From assembly GCF_003148765.1 (NCBI RefSeq), contig NZ_QGGV01000001.1, positions 180,001 through 244,000 of the forward strand: a stretch of DNA of 64,000 bases, in the 5' to 3' direction. This stretch comes from Silicimonas algicola (GTDB lineage: Bacteria; Pseudomonadota; Alphaproteobacteria; Rhodobacterales; Rhodobacteraceae). Numbering within the stretch: position 1 is the stretch's first letter; the number at the start of each line of letters is the position of its first letter. Below are positions 52,757 to 62,481 of this stretch, in pieces. The notes below the pieces were generated by a model. That model ran no database searches. It saw nothing but the letters and a program-made list of their open reading frames with translations, and had not been told where the DNA came from. The translations under genes and the position numbers were made by a program.

Positions 52757-53562
52757 GCGTTCAGAAAGCCGTCCGCCGCACGACCGTTCCTCAGATCGCC
52801 GCACGCAAGGGCGGTGTACCGATAGTGTCGCTGACCTCCTACCATGCGCACACCGCGGCCATCGTCGACAAGTATGCAGACTTCATCCTCGTGGGCGACA
52901 GCCTCGGGATGGTGATGCACGGAATGGAGACAACCGTCGGTGTTCCACTGGACCTGATGATCATGCACGGGCGCGCGGTCGTTCGCGGGACGAAGCAGGC
53001 GCTGATCGTCGTCGACATGCCCTTCGGCACCTACGAGGAAAGCCCCAACAGGGCGTTCCGCAACGCTGCGAAGATCATGAAGGAAACGGGCTGTGGCGCG
53101 GTGAAGCTGGAAGGCGGCAAGCGCATGGCCGAGACGATTCACTTCCTCGTCGAGCGCGGCATTCCGGTGATGGCGCACACGGGCCTGACGCCGCAGTCGA
53201 GCCACGTCATGGGCGGGTTCAAGACGCAGGGCCGCGACGAGGACACCTGGGCGGCTCACGAGGATGACGCGAAAGCCGTGGCCGACGCCGGTGCCTTCTC
53301 GGTCGTGCTGGAAGGGATGGTCGAGCGTCTCGCCGCGCGCATCACCAAGCAGATCGACATCCCGACGATAGGCATAGGCGCGTCGGTGGAATGCGACGGG
53401 CAGATCCTCGTGCTCGAGGACATGCTGGGATTGAACCCGCGCCCGCCGAAGTTCGTGAAAGTTTACGGCGACCTTCTGAACCAGATTGAAAGCGCCGTCG
53501 CCACCTACGCCGAAGAGGTAAAAGCCCGAACTTTCCCCTCCGACGATGAAGTCTACCGATAA
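52753..53562 (+). CDS. panB: 3-methyl-2-oxobutanoate hydroxymethyltransferase
   Basis: A 269-residue enzyme that makes ketopantoate from 2-oxoisovalerate and methylene-tetrahydrofolate. Motifs are [36 protein letters not shown] with the metal-binding Asp, and [37 protein letters not shown] is the C-terminal signature. It overlaps panC by ATGA; the pair makes up the pantothenate branch. Confidence 0.96.
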   Translation: MSVQKAVRRTTVPQIAARKGGVPIVSLTSYHAHTAAIVDKYADFILVGDSLGMVMHGMETTVGVPLDLMIMHGRAVVRGTKQALIVVDMPFGTYEESPNRAFRNAAKIMKETGCGAVKLEGGKRMAETIHFLVERGIPVMAHTGLTPQSSHVMGGFKTQGRDEDTWAAHEDDAKAVADAGAFSVVLEGMVERLAARITKQIDIPTIGIGASVECDGQILVLEDMLGLNPRPPKFVKVYGDLLNQIESAVATYAEEVKARTFPSDDEVYR

Positions 53563-53709
53563 AGGTCGTGCGCTCTGTCGCCCTTACAAGGCGATGCCGT
53601 CACAATCCGGGATCTTGAACCCGAACGGCTCTGCGATATTTCGAGCGGATTGTCCGCGCGTTCGTTTGGCACCGGCCGTCTGCCGCCCTCCTTGTTCGGA
53701 ATCTCACGG

Positions 53710-54135
53710 ATGTACGAAACGATTTCTTCGTTCCTTGACGATCTGTCCGCCGACATGTCTTACGGCGACTACGCAGGCGTCAGTGAGCGTTTCTTCTTTC
53801 CCACGATCATCTTCGTGGTCGGCAGGATCATCGCCGTCGACACGCAAGAGCAACTCGCTTCGATTGCGCTGGCGTATGGCGAAGAATTGGCGCGGGCGGG
53901 AATGCATGGCCGCAGGTTGAAGCTGAACGCGGTGTCGCTCGACCGCGAAGGCCGGCATGTGGCTCATGTCACCGCAAGCTACTTCGACGCGGCGGGCGAT
54001 TCCCTGGACGAAAGCCGCTTCCGCTACTTCCTGCGCGAGGTGGAGGGACCGCTGAAGATCGAAATGATCGAGATGATCGATCTTCCGAGCCTGCTGAAAG
54101 ACTTCGGCGCACCGCTTCTGGCCATCGCCCGGTAG
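53710..54135 (+). CDS. Hypothetical protein with nuclear-transport-factor-like look (141 aa)
   Basis: A 141-residue soluble protein. The start is ATG 53710 (MYETISSFLDDLSADMSYG); an earlier start at 53650 adds an implausible stretch. The helical start, then FFFPTIIFVVGRIIAVDTQEQLAS and alternating strands (AVSLDREGRHVAHVTASYFDAAG, RFRYFLREVEGPLKIEMIEM) suggest an NTF2-like cone fold, but no catalytic residues are clear. It lies 148 bp after panB and likely has its own promoter. The function cannot be told. Confidence 0.7.
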   Translation: MYETISSFLDDLSADMSYGDYAGVSERFFFPTIIFVVGRIIAVDTQEQLASIALAYGEELARAGMHGRRLKLNAVSLDREGRHVAHVTASYFDAAGDSLDESRFRYFLREVEGPLKIEMIEMIDLPSLLKDFGAPLLAIAR

Positions 54136-54159
54136 ACCGCGCAAGCCGGTCTCCCGCTG

Positions 54160-54187
54160 AAAAAAAGGCCGCCTCGAAGAGACGGCC
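54160..54187 (-). terminator. Rho-independent terminator, minus strand
   Basis: A 9-bp stem with one G-T pair, loop TTC, followed by seven Ts on the minus strand. In the plus direction there is no T-run, so it suits a minus-strand transcript or acts as a bidirectional block behind the 53710 gene. Confidence 0.7.
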
Positions 54188-54266
54188 AGTCAGTCAGGGA
54201 GGAAGATGAGACGCCGGACTAGGGCGCCTACATTGGAAACAATCACTCGGAATTCGGTCCGATTTA
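54160..54266 (-). ncRNA. Candidate small RNA with terminator and anti-SD-like CU stretch
   Basis: A perfect -10-like TATGAT (54278-54273, minus strand) would start a transcript near 54266. The transcript contains TCTTCCTCCCTGACTGACTGG, single-stranded in appearance and complementary to ribosome-binding sites. It ends in a stem GGCCGTCTC-TTC-GAGGCGGCC (54187-54167) followed by seven Ts (54166-54160). No minus-strand protein gene ends here. A -35 is weak. Confidence 0.35.
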
Positions 54267-54342
54267 TGGCGGATCATAGGTCTTTATGTGTAATGCGAAG
54301 GGTCTGTTGCCCTGCTAGTCTGAGGGTCGGAGGTGCCACACC

Positions 54343-55347
54343 ATGACGTCTCACGACAACATCCCCGAGCTTGCCCTCGACTGGGCCGAGGCTGGCCGCA
54401 GCGTGGCGCTCGCGACCGTCGTCAGCACATGGGGATCGGCGCCGCGCCCCGTCGGATCGCAGCTCGTCATCGATGCGGACATGGAGTTCATGGGGTCCGT
54501 CTCGGGCGGTTGCGTCGAATCCGCCGTGATCTTCGAGGCGACCGAGGCGATGCGAGACGGAACCTGCCGTCTGCTCGAGTTCGGAGTGTCCGATGAAAGC
54601 GCCTTCGAGGTCGGACTTGCCTGCGGGGGCCAGATCGCCGTGCTTGTCGAGCCCGTCAGCGTCGGAGAGGGGCCCTCGGTTGAGGAGTTGCGCGCGCTCG
54701 TCTCCGCGCGGCGTGCGCGACGTCCTGTGGTCTGGGAGGTGAACCTCTCGACCTGGGAGCGCCGCCTCCTTGATCGCGACCCGTCCGACCAGACCCTCGA
54801 ACAGCGCTTCCGTACCGACCGCTCGCAGCGCGAGGGGGACGTCTTCCAAGGGGTTCACAATCCCCCTCTCCGTCTCGTCATGGTGGGGGCGGTCCACATC
54901 GCGCAGCCGCTTGTCGAGATGGCCCGGATGTCCGGCTACGACGTGGTTCTGTCGGACCCCCGCGACAGCTTCGCCAGCTCGTCGCGCTTTCCCGGCGAGA
55001 CTTTCCTCGACGGATGGACCGACGAGGCGCTGGCGGCATACGGGCTCGACACCCGGACCGCCGTGGTGACCCTCAGCCACGATCCCAAGATCGACACGCC
55101 CGCTCTCGAAGTCGCACTGGGATCCGAGGCGTTCTACATCGGCGCCCTGGGGTCCTCCCGCACACATGCCAAGCGGGTCGCCGCCTTGACCGAAGCCGGG
55201 TTCGACACCGAGACAATCGCCCGGATCGACGCCCCCGTGGGTCTGGACATCGGCGCCAGCTCCCCTGCCGAGATCGCCGTGTCCATCATGGCCGAAATGA
55301 CCGAGCGGCTGCGGCGTCCCGAGACGCGTCCCGGGCGGCGTCCGTGA
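54343..55347 (+). CDS. xdhC: XdhC/CoxI-family protein
   Basis: A 334-residue molybdoenzyme maturation factor of the XdhC/CoxI family, which binds and sulfurates molybdenum cofactor for xanthine dehydrogenase or CO dehydrogenase type enzymes. The N-domain has TWGSAPRPVGSQLVI and SVSGGCVESAVI (Cys-containing). The C-terminal Rossmann domain has MVGAVHIAQPLVEMA and GALGSSRTHAKR. Two genes of molybdenum cofactor context follow in an operon. No xanthine dehydrogenase gene lies in the window. Confidence 0.9.
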   Translation: MTSHDNIPELALDWAEAGRSVALATVVSTWGSAPRPVGSQLVIDADMEFMGSVSGGCVESAVIFEATEAMRDGTCRLLEFGVSDESAFEVGLACGGQIAVLVEPVSVGEGPSVEELRALVSARRARRPVVWEVNLSTWERRLLDRDPSDQTLEQRFRTDRSQREGDVFQGVHNPPLRLVMVGAVHIAQPLVEMARMSGYDVVLSDPRDSFASSSRFPGETFLDGWTDEALAAYGLDTRTAVVTLSHDPKIDTPALEVALGSEAFYIGALGSSRTHAKRVAALTEAGFDTETIARIDAPVGLDIGASSPAEIAVSIMAEMTERLRRPETRPGRRP

Positions 55348-56336
55348 GGTTCGGCCCGGTCGACCTGCAAGACGCGGAGGGGGCAATCCTCGCTCATTCG
55401 CTGGAGGCCGACGGCAAGCGCCTGCGCAAAGGCACGGTGCTGGACGCCGACGGGGTCGAGCGCTTGCGAAAGTCCGGCTACGCTTCCGTCATTGCGGCCC
55501 GCCTCGACCCCGACGATCTGCCGGAAGACGAAGCAGCGAAGATCATCGGAACGGCACTTGCCGCCCCCGGCCTGACCCTCGGTCCCGTCTTTACCGGGCG
55601 CGTCAACCTCGAGGCCGCGGCACCGGGTGTCGTCGAAGTCGACGCCTGGGCCATTGCCGACTTCAACGCAGTCGACGAAGGGCTCACCCTGGCGACGTTG
55701 CCGGACCTGTTGCGCGTCGACGCGGGCCAGCTTGTGGCGACCGTGAAGGTGATCCCCTACTGTCTTCCCGCAGCCGTGGTCTCCGCCGGGAAGGACGCGC
55801 TCGGTCGGCAACCGATCCGGCTTCACCCCTTCGCGGGCGGGCGCGCGCAGTTGATCCTGACCCGAACCGACGGCTTCAAGGAAAGCCTGCTGAAGAAAGG
55901 CGAGGATGTCGTCCGGACTCGCGTCGAGGCCTTGAATTATAACCTCGCCGAGAGCCGCATCACCGAGCACGAGGAATCCGAAGTTGCAGCGGCACTCGAT
56001 CCCTCGGCCGATCTCATTCTGATCCTCGGCGCGTCTGCGACGTCCGACCGCGCCGACGTGGCCCCCGCGGCCGTCGTGAGGGCGGGTGGCCGCATTGACC
56101 GGTTCGGTATGCCAGTCGACCCCGGGAACCTGCTTTTCCTCGGCGAGTTGAAGGGCACACCTGTCGTGGGCCTGCCGGGTTGTGCACGATCTCCGGCGTT
56201 GAACGGCGTCGACTGGGTGCTCGAACGCATCTCGGCCGGGATTCCGGTCGATGGCGACGGGATCGCGCGGATGGGGGTCGGAGGATTGCTGAAGGAAATG
56301 CCCGGACGACCGCAGCCCCGCCAGCCCAAGCGATGA
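55344..56336 (+). CDS. Molybdopterin-binding protein (MoeA/MogA-like domain)
   Basis: A 330-residue protein with a C-terminal molybdopterin-binding domain (SADLILILGASATSDRADVAP, FGMPVDPGNLLFLGELKGTPVVGLPG). An N-terminal region (FGPVDLQDAEGAILAHSLE) resembles SAF-like or MoeA-like parts. The start is GTG 55344, which overlaps the xdhC stop (GTGA). A role in cofactor delivery or cytidylylation beside XdhC is likely. Its stop overlaps the next start by 4 bp. Confidence 0.85.
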   Translation: MRFGPVDLQDAEGAILAHSLEADGKRLRKGTVLDADGVERLRKSGYASVIAARLDPDDLPEDEAAKIIGTALAAPGLTLGPVFTGRVNLEAAAPGVVEVDAWAIADFNAVDEGLTLATLPDLLRVDAGQLVATVKVIPYCLPAAVVSAGKDALGRQPIRLHPFAGGRAQLILTRTDGFKESLLKKGEDVVRTRVEALNYNLAESRITEHEESEVAAALDPSADLILILGASATSDRADVAPAAVVRAGGRIDRFGMPVDPGNLLFLGELKGTPVVGLPGCARSPALNGVDWVLERISAGIPVDGDGIARMGVGGLLKEMPGRPQPRQPKR

Positions 56337-57337
56337 ATGCGCCTGTCCTGACCTTCACCGAGAGGGGCATCTACTGTCCCGCCGCTGGCGTCCATATCGA
56401 TCCTTGGCGGTCGGTGGAAAAGGCCCTCATCACTCACGGACACGCTGACCACGCCCGCGACGGGATGGGCCGCTACATCGCCACCGAGACCGCGGCTCCG
56501 GTGATGCGCTATCGCCTCGGCGACATCCGCCTCGACACGGTGCGCTATGGCGAGACGTTCAGCATCGGCGAGGCTCGCTTCAGCTTTCATCCCGCGGGGC
56601 ACGTTCCCGGCTCGGCGCAGATCAGGGTCGAGGTCGGCGGCGAGGTCTGGGTCGTCTCTGGCGACTACAAGGTTGTCCAGGACGGCGTGTCGGAACCCTT
56701 CGAGCCGGTCCGCTGCCACACGTTCATCTCGGAATGCACGTTTGGCTTGCCGGTCTTCACGTGGGCGGAACCCGCAGCGGTCACGGATGAGGTCAACGCC
56801 TGGTGGGCCTCGAACGCCGCCGAGGGCAGGGCGTCGATCTGTGGCGCCTACTCCTTGGGAAAGGCGCAACGCATCCTCGCGGCGCTGGACCCGTCCATCG
56901 GACCGATCCTCACGCATGGGGCGGTCGAGGGAACGACCCAGGTTCTGCGGGACCAAGGCTTCGACTTCCCCCAGACCATCCGCGTGACGCCCGAGACCAA
57001 GGCTAAGGACTACCCCGGAGCGTTCGTCCTCGCGCCGCCCTCTGCCCTCGGCTCGTCCTGGGCCGCCCGCTTTCGCCCGGCATCGACCGCCTTCGCCAGC
57101 GGCTGGATGGCACTTCGCGGTGTCCGCAGGCGTCGCGCCGCCGATCGGGGTTTCATCATGTCCGACCACGCGGACTGGGCCGGATTGAACTCAGCCATCG
57201 CAGCAACAGGGGCCGAGCGCGTCTTCGTCACCCATGGCTACACCTCGATTTTCCGGCGCTGGCTCGAGGATCAGGGTTACGAAGCCGGCATCGTTCAGAC
57301 CGAGTTTGGCGGCGACGACGACGATCCAGAAGCCTGA
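56333..57337 (+). CDS. MBL-fold DNA exonuclease, ligase-associated type
   Basis: A 334-residue metallo-beta-lactamase-fold nuclease. The metal motif is ITHGHADHARDG (HxHxDH, residues about 34-45), with VSGDYKVVQDGVSEP and the C-terminal MSDHADW. This matches the ligase-associated DNA exonuclease family, usually encoded next to an ATP-dependent DNA ligase and an Lhr-type helicase. Here neither is present; the next gene is gpmI. The start is ATG 56333, overlapping the upstream stop by 4 bp. Confidence 0.88.
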   Translation: MNAPVLTFTERGIYCPAAGVHIDPWRSVEKALITHGHADHARDGMGRYIATETAAPVMRYRLGDIRLDTVRYGETFSIGEARFSFHPAGHVPGSAQIRVEVGGEVWVVSGDYKVVQDGVSEPFEPVRCHTFISECTFGLPVFTWAEPAAVTDEVNAWWASNAAEGRASICGAYSLGKAQRILAALDPSIGPILTHGAVEGTTQVLRDQGFDFPQTIRVTPETKAKDYPGAFVLAPPSALGSSWAARFRPASTAFASGWMALRGVRRRRAADRGFIMSDHADWAGLNSAIAATGAERVFVTHGYTSIFRRWLEDQGYEAGIVQTEFGGDDDDPEA

Positions 57338-57393
57338 GGCGGTTCCCAATCCTCTCCCGTCAGGTTATGTCAGGGTAAAACGGCGAGGCGGAA

Positions 57394-58914
57394 ATGGGCA
57401 CACCCAAACCTGTGGTTCTCTGCATCCTGGACGGATGGGGCCTGCGCGACGACCGTGAGGGCAACGCGCCCCTTCTCGCCCGCACGCCCGCCTACGACCG
57501 GATCATGGCGACGAGCCCTAAGGCGACACTCGTCACCTTCGGCCCTGATGTCGGCCTTCCGAAGGGCCAGATGGGCAATTCCGAGGTCGGACATACGAAC
57601 ATCGGCGCGGGCCGTGTGGTCGCGATGGACCTGGGTCAGATCGACCTGTCCATCGAGGACGGCAGCTTCTTCGATCGGCCGGCGCTGACGGCCTTCGCAG
57701 ACACCGTGAAGGCGGCAGGCGGCACAGTCCACCTGGCTGGTCTCGCCTCGCCGGGCGGCGTGCATTCTCACCAGCGGCACATCGCGGCGGCCGCAAAGGC
57801 GATGTCCGACCGGGGCCTGCCCGTCGTGGTCCACGCCATCACCGATGGCCGCGATGTACCGCCCCGTTCTGCCGCCGGGCAATTGGCGACGCTTGAGACG
57901 GACCTGCCCGACGGTGTCCGCATCGCCACGGTGATCGGCCGGTATTTTGCGATGGACCGGGACAACCGCTGGCCGCGCGTCCAGAAGGCGTTCGACCTGA
58001 TCGTCCGAGGCGAAGGCACACCGGCTCTGAACGCGCCCGACGTGGCGCGCGCCTCCTATGAGGCGGGCGTGAGTGATGAGTTCATCGAGCCGGCGGTGCT
58101 TGACGACTATCAGGGCATGAAGGACGGCGACGGGATCTTCTTCGTCAACTTCCGCGCAGATCGCGCGCGCGAGATCCTTGCGGCCATCGGCGCGCCCGAT
58201 TTCACAGCCTTCGAGACGGGTCCGCGGCCCAAGCTTTCGGCAATGCTGGGGATGGCGGAGTATTCCGACCAGCACAACGCCTACATGCAGACGGTCTTTC
58301 CCAAAGAGGACATCGTCAACACGCTCGGCGCCTGGGTCGCGTCCAAGGGTCTTCGCCAGTTCCGCTTGGCCGAGACCGAGAAGTATCCTCACGTCACGTT
58401 CTTCCTGAACGGCGGCAGGGAGGATCCCGAACCCGGCGAAGATCGCGTCATGCCCAAGTCGCCGGACGTGGCGACCTACGACCTCAAGCCCGAGATGTCG
58501 GCGGATGAAGTAACTGACAGGCTGGTCGAGGCGATCCGGGCCGACTACGACCTGATCGTCGTCAACTATGCCAACCCCGACATGGTCGGTCACACGGGTG
58601 ACCTCGATGCCGCCATCCACGCCTGCGAGGCGGTCGACGAAGGTCTTGCGCGCATGGTCGAGGCTCTGCAGGACGTCGGGGGCGCGCTTGTCCTGACGGC
58701 CGATCATGGCAACTGCGAAACCATGATCGACCCCGACACGGGCGGGCCGCACACGGCGCATACCACGAACCTCGTTCCCGTCGCTGTCGTCGGCTATCCG
58801 CAGGCGTCGGGACTGAACGACGGTCGTCTGGCCGACATAGCGCCCACGATCCTCGAGATGATGGGACTTCTGCAGCCCGCAGAGATGACCGGGCGGAGCC
58901 TGATCCGCCGATGA
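57394..58914 (+). CDS. gpmI: 2,3-bisphosphoglycerate-independent phosphoglycerate mutase
   Basis: A 506-residue glycolytic enzyme of the alkaline-phosphatase superfamily. Metal ligands begin in LDGWGLRDDREGNAP, the catalytic Ser is in GQMGNSEVGHTNIGAG, and the second metal site is in VLTADHGNCETM. It interconverts 3- and 2-phosphoglycerate and needs Mn2+. The stop overlaps the envC-like gene by 4 bp; this arrangement (gpmI-envC-ctpA) is common in Alphaproteobacteria. Confidence 0.96.
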   Translation: MGTPKPVVLCILDGWGLRDDREGNAPLLARTPAYDRIMATSPKATLVTFGPDVGLPKGQMGNSEVGHTNIGAGRVVAMDLGQIDLSIEDGSFFDRPALTAFADTVKAAGGTVHLAGLASPGGVHSHQRHIAAAAKAMSDRGLPVVVHAITDGRDVPPRSAAGQLATLETDLPDGVRIATVIGRYFAMDRDNRWPRVQKAFDLIVRGEGTPALNAPDVARASYEAGVSDEFIEPAVLDDYQGMKDGDGIFFVNFRADRAREILAAIGAPDFTAFETGPRPKLSAMLGMAEYSDQHNAYMQTVFPKEDIVNTLGAWVASKGLRQFRLAETEKYPHVTFFLNGGREDPEPGEDRVMPKSPDVATYDLKPEMSADEVTDRLVEAIRADYDLIVVNYANPDMVGHTGDLDAAIHACEAVDEGLARMVEALQDVGGALVLTADHGNCETMIDPDTGGPHTAHTTNLVPVAVVGYPQASGLNDGRLADIAPTILEMMGLLQPAEMTGRSLIRR

Positions 58915-60026
58915 AACGGATCGCGGGTCTACTCGCTGCACTGGCAGTCGCCTGGCAACCTGCCTGGTCCGACGAGGCCGCGGATCTGGCGCGCGACGCG
59001 GCGCGCCAACTCGACGAGGCTGCCGTTCAACTGACCGAAGCGTCCGACGCCGCCGATCGGGTGGCCGCCCTGACGCGCACCGTTCGCGCCTATGAGGCAG
59101 GTCTCGGCGCCATGCGCGAGGGCCTGCGCCGGGCCGAACTACGCGAACGCGAGATTCGCACGGTCCTCGAGACGAACGAGGGCGAACTGACGACGCTGCT
59201 CTCGCTTCTGGCCACAACCTCCAGGCAGGCGCAGACCGAGACCCTGATTCATCCGGGCGGAGCTCTTCAGACGATCCGGGCCGGCACTCTCGCCGCCGCA
59301 TTCGTTCCGTCTCTCAATGATCGGGTCGATACCCTCAGGGTCGATCTCACAGATCTCAAGACGCTCGTCAGTCTTCAAAGGTCGGGCATCGCAACGCTCG
59401 AGGCGGGCTCGGACGGCATCCGCACCGCACGGCTGCGTCTTTCCGAGGCCATCGCCGCCCGTGGCGACTTGCCGGATAGCGTCTCGACAGATGACGCGGC
59501 CATCGAAGCGCTCGTCAACAGCGCCGAAACGCTCGCTGCCTTCGCAGACAGCCTGATGCCCGACAAAGGCCCCGAGGGCTGGGTCACCGACGGTGCATGG
59601 TCCTTGCCGGTCACGGGCGAGGTGCTTCGCAAGTACGATGAGGCGGACGCCGCGGGAGTCCGCAGGCCCGGTTGGATTCTCTCGACGCCGGACGAAGCCC
59701 TGGTCACCGCACCCGTTCCAGCGTCGGTGCGCTTTGCCGGCGACGTTCCCGGCCAGGGCAGGGTCGCGATCCTCGAACCGAACCCCGGATCGCTCGTGAT
59801 CCTTGCAGGGCTCGCAAGCACCTTCGTGCGTCGCGGGCAGACCGTTTCCATCGGCGAACCGATCGGCCTGATGGGGACGACCTCTCTCACCGCACAAGAG
59901 AAATTGAACGACGTGGGCGGATACGGTGGCGTTTTCGGAGGCGAGACGCTTTATTTGGAGATAAGACAGGGAAGGACCCCGGTAGATCCGGCGGGTATGC
60001 CCTGGACGGGCGGAGGTAAGGACTAG
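58911..60026 (+). CDS. Murein hydrolase activator EnvC-like (degenerate LytM)
   Basis: A 371-residue exported protein. The signal peptide is residues 1-21, followed by a coiled-coil region of about 200 residues (AADLARDAARQLDEAAVQL, LREAELREREIRTVLE-like). The C-terminal LytM/M23 domain ends with GETLYLEIRQGRTPVDPAGM, but the HxH catalytic histidines of active M23 peptidases are missing. That fits EnvC-type activators of cell-separation amidases. It lies between gpmI and ctpA. Confidence 0.87.
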   Translation: MKRIAGLLAALAVAWQPAWSDEAADLARDAARQLDEAAVQLTEASDAADRVAALTRTVRAYEAGLGAMREGLRRAELREREIRTVLETNEGELTTLLSLLATTSRQAQTETLIHPGGALQTIRAGTLAAAFVPSLNDRVDTLRVDLTDLKTLVSLQRSGIATLEAGSDGIRTARLRLSEAIAARGDLPDSVSTDDAAIEALVNSAETLAAFADSLMPDKGPEGWVTDGAWSLPVTGEVLRKYDEADAAGVRRPGWILSTPDEALVTAPVPASVRFAGDVPGQGRVAILEPNPGSLVILAGLASTFVRRGQTVSIGEPIGLMGTTSLTAQEKLNDVGGYGGVFGGETLYLEIRQGRTPVDPAGMPWTGGGKD

Positions 60027-60028
60027 GC

Positions 60029-61387
60029 ATGAAAAAGTTTCTTCTGGCATCGGTGACCGGGGTCATGTTCGGCGCGGTCATCACCACTCAGGTCGCGGGG
60101 CCCCTTCTGGCTCAGGAGGCTGACAAGAAGGCCAGCGTCTACGAGCAGCTCGACCTCTTCGGCGACATCTTCGAGCGGATCCGTTCCCAGTACGTCGAGG
60201 AAGTCGACGAAGAGGATCTGATCGAGGCGGCCATCAACGGTATGCTCACTTCGCTCGATCCGCACTCGTCGTACCTGTCGCCCGACGACGCCGCCGACAT
60301 GCGCGTCCAGACGCGGGGCGAGTTCGGCGGTCTCGGCATCGAGGTCACGCAGGAAGAAGGCTTCGTCAAGGTCGTCTCTCCGATGGACGACACGCCTGCC
60401 AGCGACGCGGGAATCATCTCCGGCGACTTCATCACGCATGTGGACGGTGAAAGCGTGCTGGGTCTGACGCTCGATCAGGCCGTGGACCTCATGCGCGGGC
60501 CCGTTGGAAGCGAGATCATCATTACCATCGTGCGCGAGGGAGAAGCCGAGCCATTCGACGTCTCGCTGATCCGCGACACCATCAAGCTGACCGCCGTCCG
60601 TTCGCGCATCGAGGGCGAGACGGTCGTTCTGCGCCTCACCACCTTCTCGGACCAGACGTTCCCGACGATGCGCGACCAGCTTGCGGAAAAGGTCGAGGAA
60701 CTGGGCGGGATGGAGAACGTGAACGGCTTCGTTCTCGATCTGCGGAACAACCCCGGCGGGCTTCTCACCCAGGCTGTGCGCGTCTCGGATGCCTTCCTCG
60801 ACGCGGGAGAGATCGTCTCGACACGCGGCCGCGAACCTCAGGACGGCGACCGCTTCAATGCCGAGGCTGGGGATCTGGCCGAGGGCAAGCCGCTCGTCGT
60901 CCTGATCAACGGCGGATCAGCGTCGGCCTCGGAGATCGTGGCGGGCGCGCTCCAGGATCACCGGCGCGCCATCGTCATCGGCACCAAGTCGTTCGGTAAG
61001 GGCTCGGTCCAGACCGTAATGCCGCTTCGGAGCGATGGCGCGATGCGCCTGACGACCGCTCGATACTACACGCCCTCGGGCCGCTCGATCCAGGCTCTCG
61101 GCGTTTCGCCTGACATCGTCGTGCAACAGCCGCCGCCTCCGGAAACGACCGAGGACGAAGCGCCCGATCGCGGCGCCCGGTCCGAGGCTGAACTGCGCGG
61201 GTCGCTATCGAACGACAGCCTCACCGATGACGAACGCCGTCAGGTCGAGGAAGAGCGCGCCGCCGCCGACAAGGCTGCGGAACTGCGCGTCGAGGATTAT
61301 CAGCTGGCCTACGCCATCGACATCCTCAAGGGCCTTGCGGCCCTCGGGCCGGAATATGCCGCCGCTCTGGCGCGCGAGGCAAATTGA
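60029..61387 (+). CDS. ctpA: C-terminal processing peptidase, S41 family (CtpA)
   Basis: A 452-residue periplasmic protease. A signal anchor lies at the N-terminus, and a PDZ domain covers about residues 95-170 (VVSPMDDTPASDAGIISGDFI). The catalytic Ser is in NGGSASASEIVAG and Lys in IGTKSFGKGSVQTV. A charged tail of about 80 residues is present. It trims C-termini of envelope proteins. Starts 3 bp after the envC stop. Confidence 0.95.
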   Translation: MKKFLLASVTGVMFGAVITTQVAGPLLAQEADKKASVYEQLDLFGDIFERIRSQYVEEVDEEDLIEAAINGMLTSLDPHSSYLSPDDAADMRVQTRGEFGGLGIEVTQEEGFVKVVSPMDDTPASDAGIISGDFITHVDGESVLGLTLDQAVDLMRGPVGSEIIITIVREGEAEPFDVSLIRDTIKLTAVRSRIEGETVVLRLTTFSDQTFPTMRDQLAEKVEELGGMENVNGFVLDLRNNPGGLLTQAVRVSDAFLDAGEIVSTRGREPQDGDRFNAEAGDLAEGKPLVVLINGGSASASEIVAGALQDHRRAIVIGTKSFGKGSVQTVMPLRSDGAMRLTTARYYTPSGRSIQALGVSPDIVVQQPPPPETTEDEAPDRGARSEAELRGSLSNDSLTDDERRQVEEERAAADKAAELRVEDYQLAYAIDILKGLAALGPEYAAALAREAN

Positions 61388-61467
61388 CGAACACGGGGAG
61401 GAGGGTCGCCTCCTCCCCGCCCTCTGGCGCGCTTGCCGGGCCAACGGACGTGCGCTAGAGCGCCATC

Positions 61468-62271
61468 ATGTCCGCACCTTCCAAATCCCACGGCCGCCTC
61501 GCCATCAATGCCACCTCCGCGCCGCGAGACCTCATGTCCGATCGACCGCGTCTCAAGGGCGCGTGGACCGTCAAGGTCATCACCCTCGTCCCTGACGCCT
61601 TTCCCGGCATCCCTGGTCTGTCTCTAACCGGCAAGGCACTAGACCAAGGCCTTTGGGTGCTGGATCCGATCGACCTGCGCACTTTCGGCGAGGGTCGTCA
61701 CCGCAACGTAGACGACACCCCGGCCGGAGGTGGGGCCGGTATGGTTCTGCGGGCCGATGTCATGGGTCGCGCGATCCGCTTCGCCATGCGCGATGCCCCG
61801 ACCGACAGGGCGCGGTGGCCTCTCGTCTATCTCAGCCCGCGCGGCCGGCCGTTCGACCAGGCGACCGCGCGCCGCTTCGCCGTGACGGAAGGCCTGACCC
61901 TGATCTGCGGCCGGTTCGAAGGGCTCGATGAACGCGTGATCGAGCACTTCGGGATCGAGGAGATCTCGCTTGGCGACTTCGTGATGACCGGAGGCGAGAT
62001 CGCCGCCGAGGCGGTTATCGACGCGACCGTGCGCCTTCTTCCAGGCGTTCTCGGGAATTCGGCCTCGACCGAGGAGGAAAGCTTCTCGGACGGGCTTCTG
62101 GAGCATCCCCAGTACACGCGGCCCTCCGAATGGGAAGGGCGGACGATTCCCGAGGTGCTGACCTCCGGCGACCACGCGGCCGTCGCCCGCTGGCGCCGTG
62201 AGGAGGCCCTGCGCCTGACCCGGGAACGTCGTCCTGACCTGATCGTGCGTCGCGAGGCCGAGCGCGGCTGA
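61468..62271 (+). CDS. trmD: tRNA (guanine-N1-)-methyltransferase TrmD
   Basis: A 267-residue SPOUT methyltransferase that methylates G37 of tRNAs. The knot and catalytic region contains DDTPAGGGAGMVLRADV, LSPRGRPFDQ, LICGRFEGLDERVIEH and EEISLGDFVMTGGE. The 30-residue N-terminal extension with KSHGRLAIN looks like that of related Rhodobacterales enzymes, so ATG 61468 is kept; ATG 61570-region starts would remove it. Part of the trmD-rplS-rpmE cluster. Confidence 0.94.
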   Translation: MSAPSKSHGRLAINATSAPRDLMSDRPRLKGAWTVKVITLVPDAFPGIPGLSLTGKALDQGLWVLDPIDLRTFGEGRHRNVDDTPAGGGAGMVLRADVMGRAIRFAMRDAPTDRARWPLVYLSPRGRPFDQATARRFAVTEGLTLICGRFEGLDERVIEHFGIEEISLGDFVMTGGEIAAEAVIDATVRLLPGVLGNSASTEEESFSDGLLEHPQYTRPSEWEGRTIPEVLTSGDHAAVARWRREEALRLTRERRPDLIVRREAERG

Positions 62272-62481
62272 CCTTTCCACTTGATCCGCCGCGCCGCCGA
62301 CCCTATACGGCGCGAGTTCGCGGCTGAATCGGCCAGTGGACCTGTGGCCTGTGGAGTCACGACAAGCGAACGGGGACCCGAACCCTCCGAAGGCCGCCAT
62401 GACCGGCCCTCACAACAGATCGGAGCTCTGGGGCGCAACAACTTCCGGGACATACCCGGAGCGTAGATAGGAGTTGGTCAG

